Shown here: piece after piece, positions 63,722 through 64,000 of the stretch | Layout of the letters: each line of letters starts with the position of its first letter | How positions within the stretch are numbered: the first letter of the stretch is position 1 | Position numbers and translations under genes: made by a program | Assembly (NCBI RefSeq): GCF_963678635.1 | Contig: NC_087065.1 | Location: 78,377,396-78,441,395 of the forward strand | Reading direction: 5' to 3' | Source: Symsagittifera roscoffensis | Lineage: Eukaryota; Xenacoelomorpha; Acoela; Convolutidae | DNA length: 64,000 bases | Notes under the pieces: generated by a model | What the model was told of the DNA's origin: nothing | Databases searched by the model: none | Seen by the model: only the letters and a program-made list of their open reading frames with translations

Positions 63722-64000
63722 ATGGACTTGAAACTGGCGGCTTTTAGTGGAAAGTCTGAAGATTTTCCTGCTTGGTCGACGAAGTTTGTGGCGCTGATGC
63801 ACATCAAGGGGCCTGTTCAGAACAGTGATGGGCAATGATGATCTGCCAGAGGCTGAGCCTACTCTCCCGGAGAGTCCGCATGCTGATCAGCAGGCAGCCT
63901 ACGATAACAAGATGCAGGAGTGAGCAGTGTTGATCCAGCAGAGGAAAAACAATCGAAACACTATGTAGTCCCACCTTGCTCTGGTTCTCAACGACACCAT
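63722..64000 (+). pseudogene. Copia-type gag, broken, running off the window
   Basis: ATG at 63722 opens MDLKLAAFSGKSEDFPAWST and KFVALMHIKG, the N-terminal pattern of Ty1/Copia Gag (a 'F.G....F..W...' start). A frameshift near 63810-63828 moves the signal to another frame (NDDLPEAEPTLPESPHADQQ). In that frame a TGA (about 63924) and a TAG (about 63967) interrupt it. Both sit where tryptophan would be likely. The copy is non-functional at least in gag. The remainder lies beyond 64000. Confidence 0.75.

Overview
The window looks like repeat-dense nuclear DNA of a small invertebrate, most likely a Caenorhabditis-type nematode. The grounds are AT-rich noncoding DNA with long A/T runs, Ty3/Gypsy and Ty1/Copia retrotransposons, MITE-like elements, a 114-bp satellite, short candidate exons with GT/AG borders, and the style of the gag, pol and macro-like proteins of the largest element. 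The genus is an inference. There is no bacterial-type operon. About two thirds of the window is mobile or repetitive DNA, and I found no complete host gene.

Layout. (1) 1-13,660: a decayed Ty3/Gypsy element on the + strand (family A) with very long rearranged LTRs (2917-6051 and 11295-13657) and frameshifted gag, protease, RT/RNase H and integrase. A partial LTR of the same family lies at 85-740. (2) 14,201-14,400: an assembly gap of 200 N. (3) 14,401-38,027: a giant (about 23.6 kb) LTR retrotransposon on the - strand (family B). It has 355-bp LTRs, a PBS, a 3.6-kb noncoding leader studded with GGAGGGT motifs, and gag, protease, RT/RNase H and integrase. A macro-domain-like module lies in frame downstream of integrase. 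After a spacer with a splice-acceptor-like site comes a second coding region of nearly 9 kb with a coiled coil, an SGNH (GDSL) hydrolase domain, a second SGNH-like segment and about 2,000 residues I do not recognise. In-frame stops and frameshifts interrupt it, so this copy is probably dead, but the long open stretches show the layout. (4) 38,028-48,050: a segmental duplication. Each copy holds an array of a 114-bp satellite (about 20 and 27 units) and one candidate host exon. (5) 48,050-54,560: AT-rich DNA with MITE-like elements carrying GCGGAATCCGC boxes, other dispersed repeats, a long imperfect palindrome and one more candidate exon. (6) 54,567-60,756: a young, nearly intact Ty3/Gypsy element on the - strand (family C). 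Its 208-bp LTRs look identical, it has a 4-bp target duplication, and a 1480-codon gag-pol ORF is separated from its integrase tail by one in-frame TAA. (7) 60,757-63,200: a third MITE copy in inverted orientation, another candidate exon and plain AT-rich DNA. (8) 63,202-64,000: the 5' LTR, PBS and broken gag start of a Ty1/Copia element that runs off the window.

The most unusual item is element B. It combines a normal Gypsy gag-pol with a macro-like module and a giant downstream polyprotein bearing an esterase domain. It has a second, near-central copy of its polypurine-tract sequence and an array of GGAGGGT boxes in its leader.
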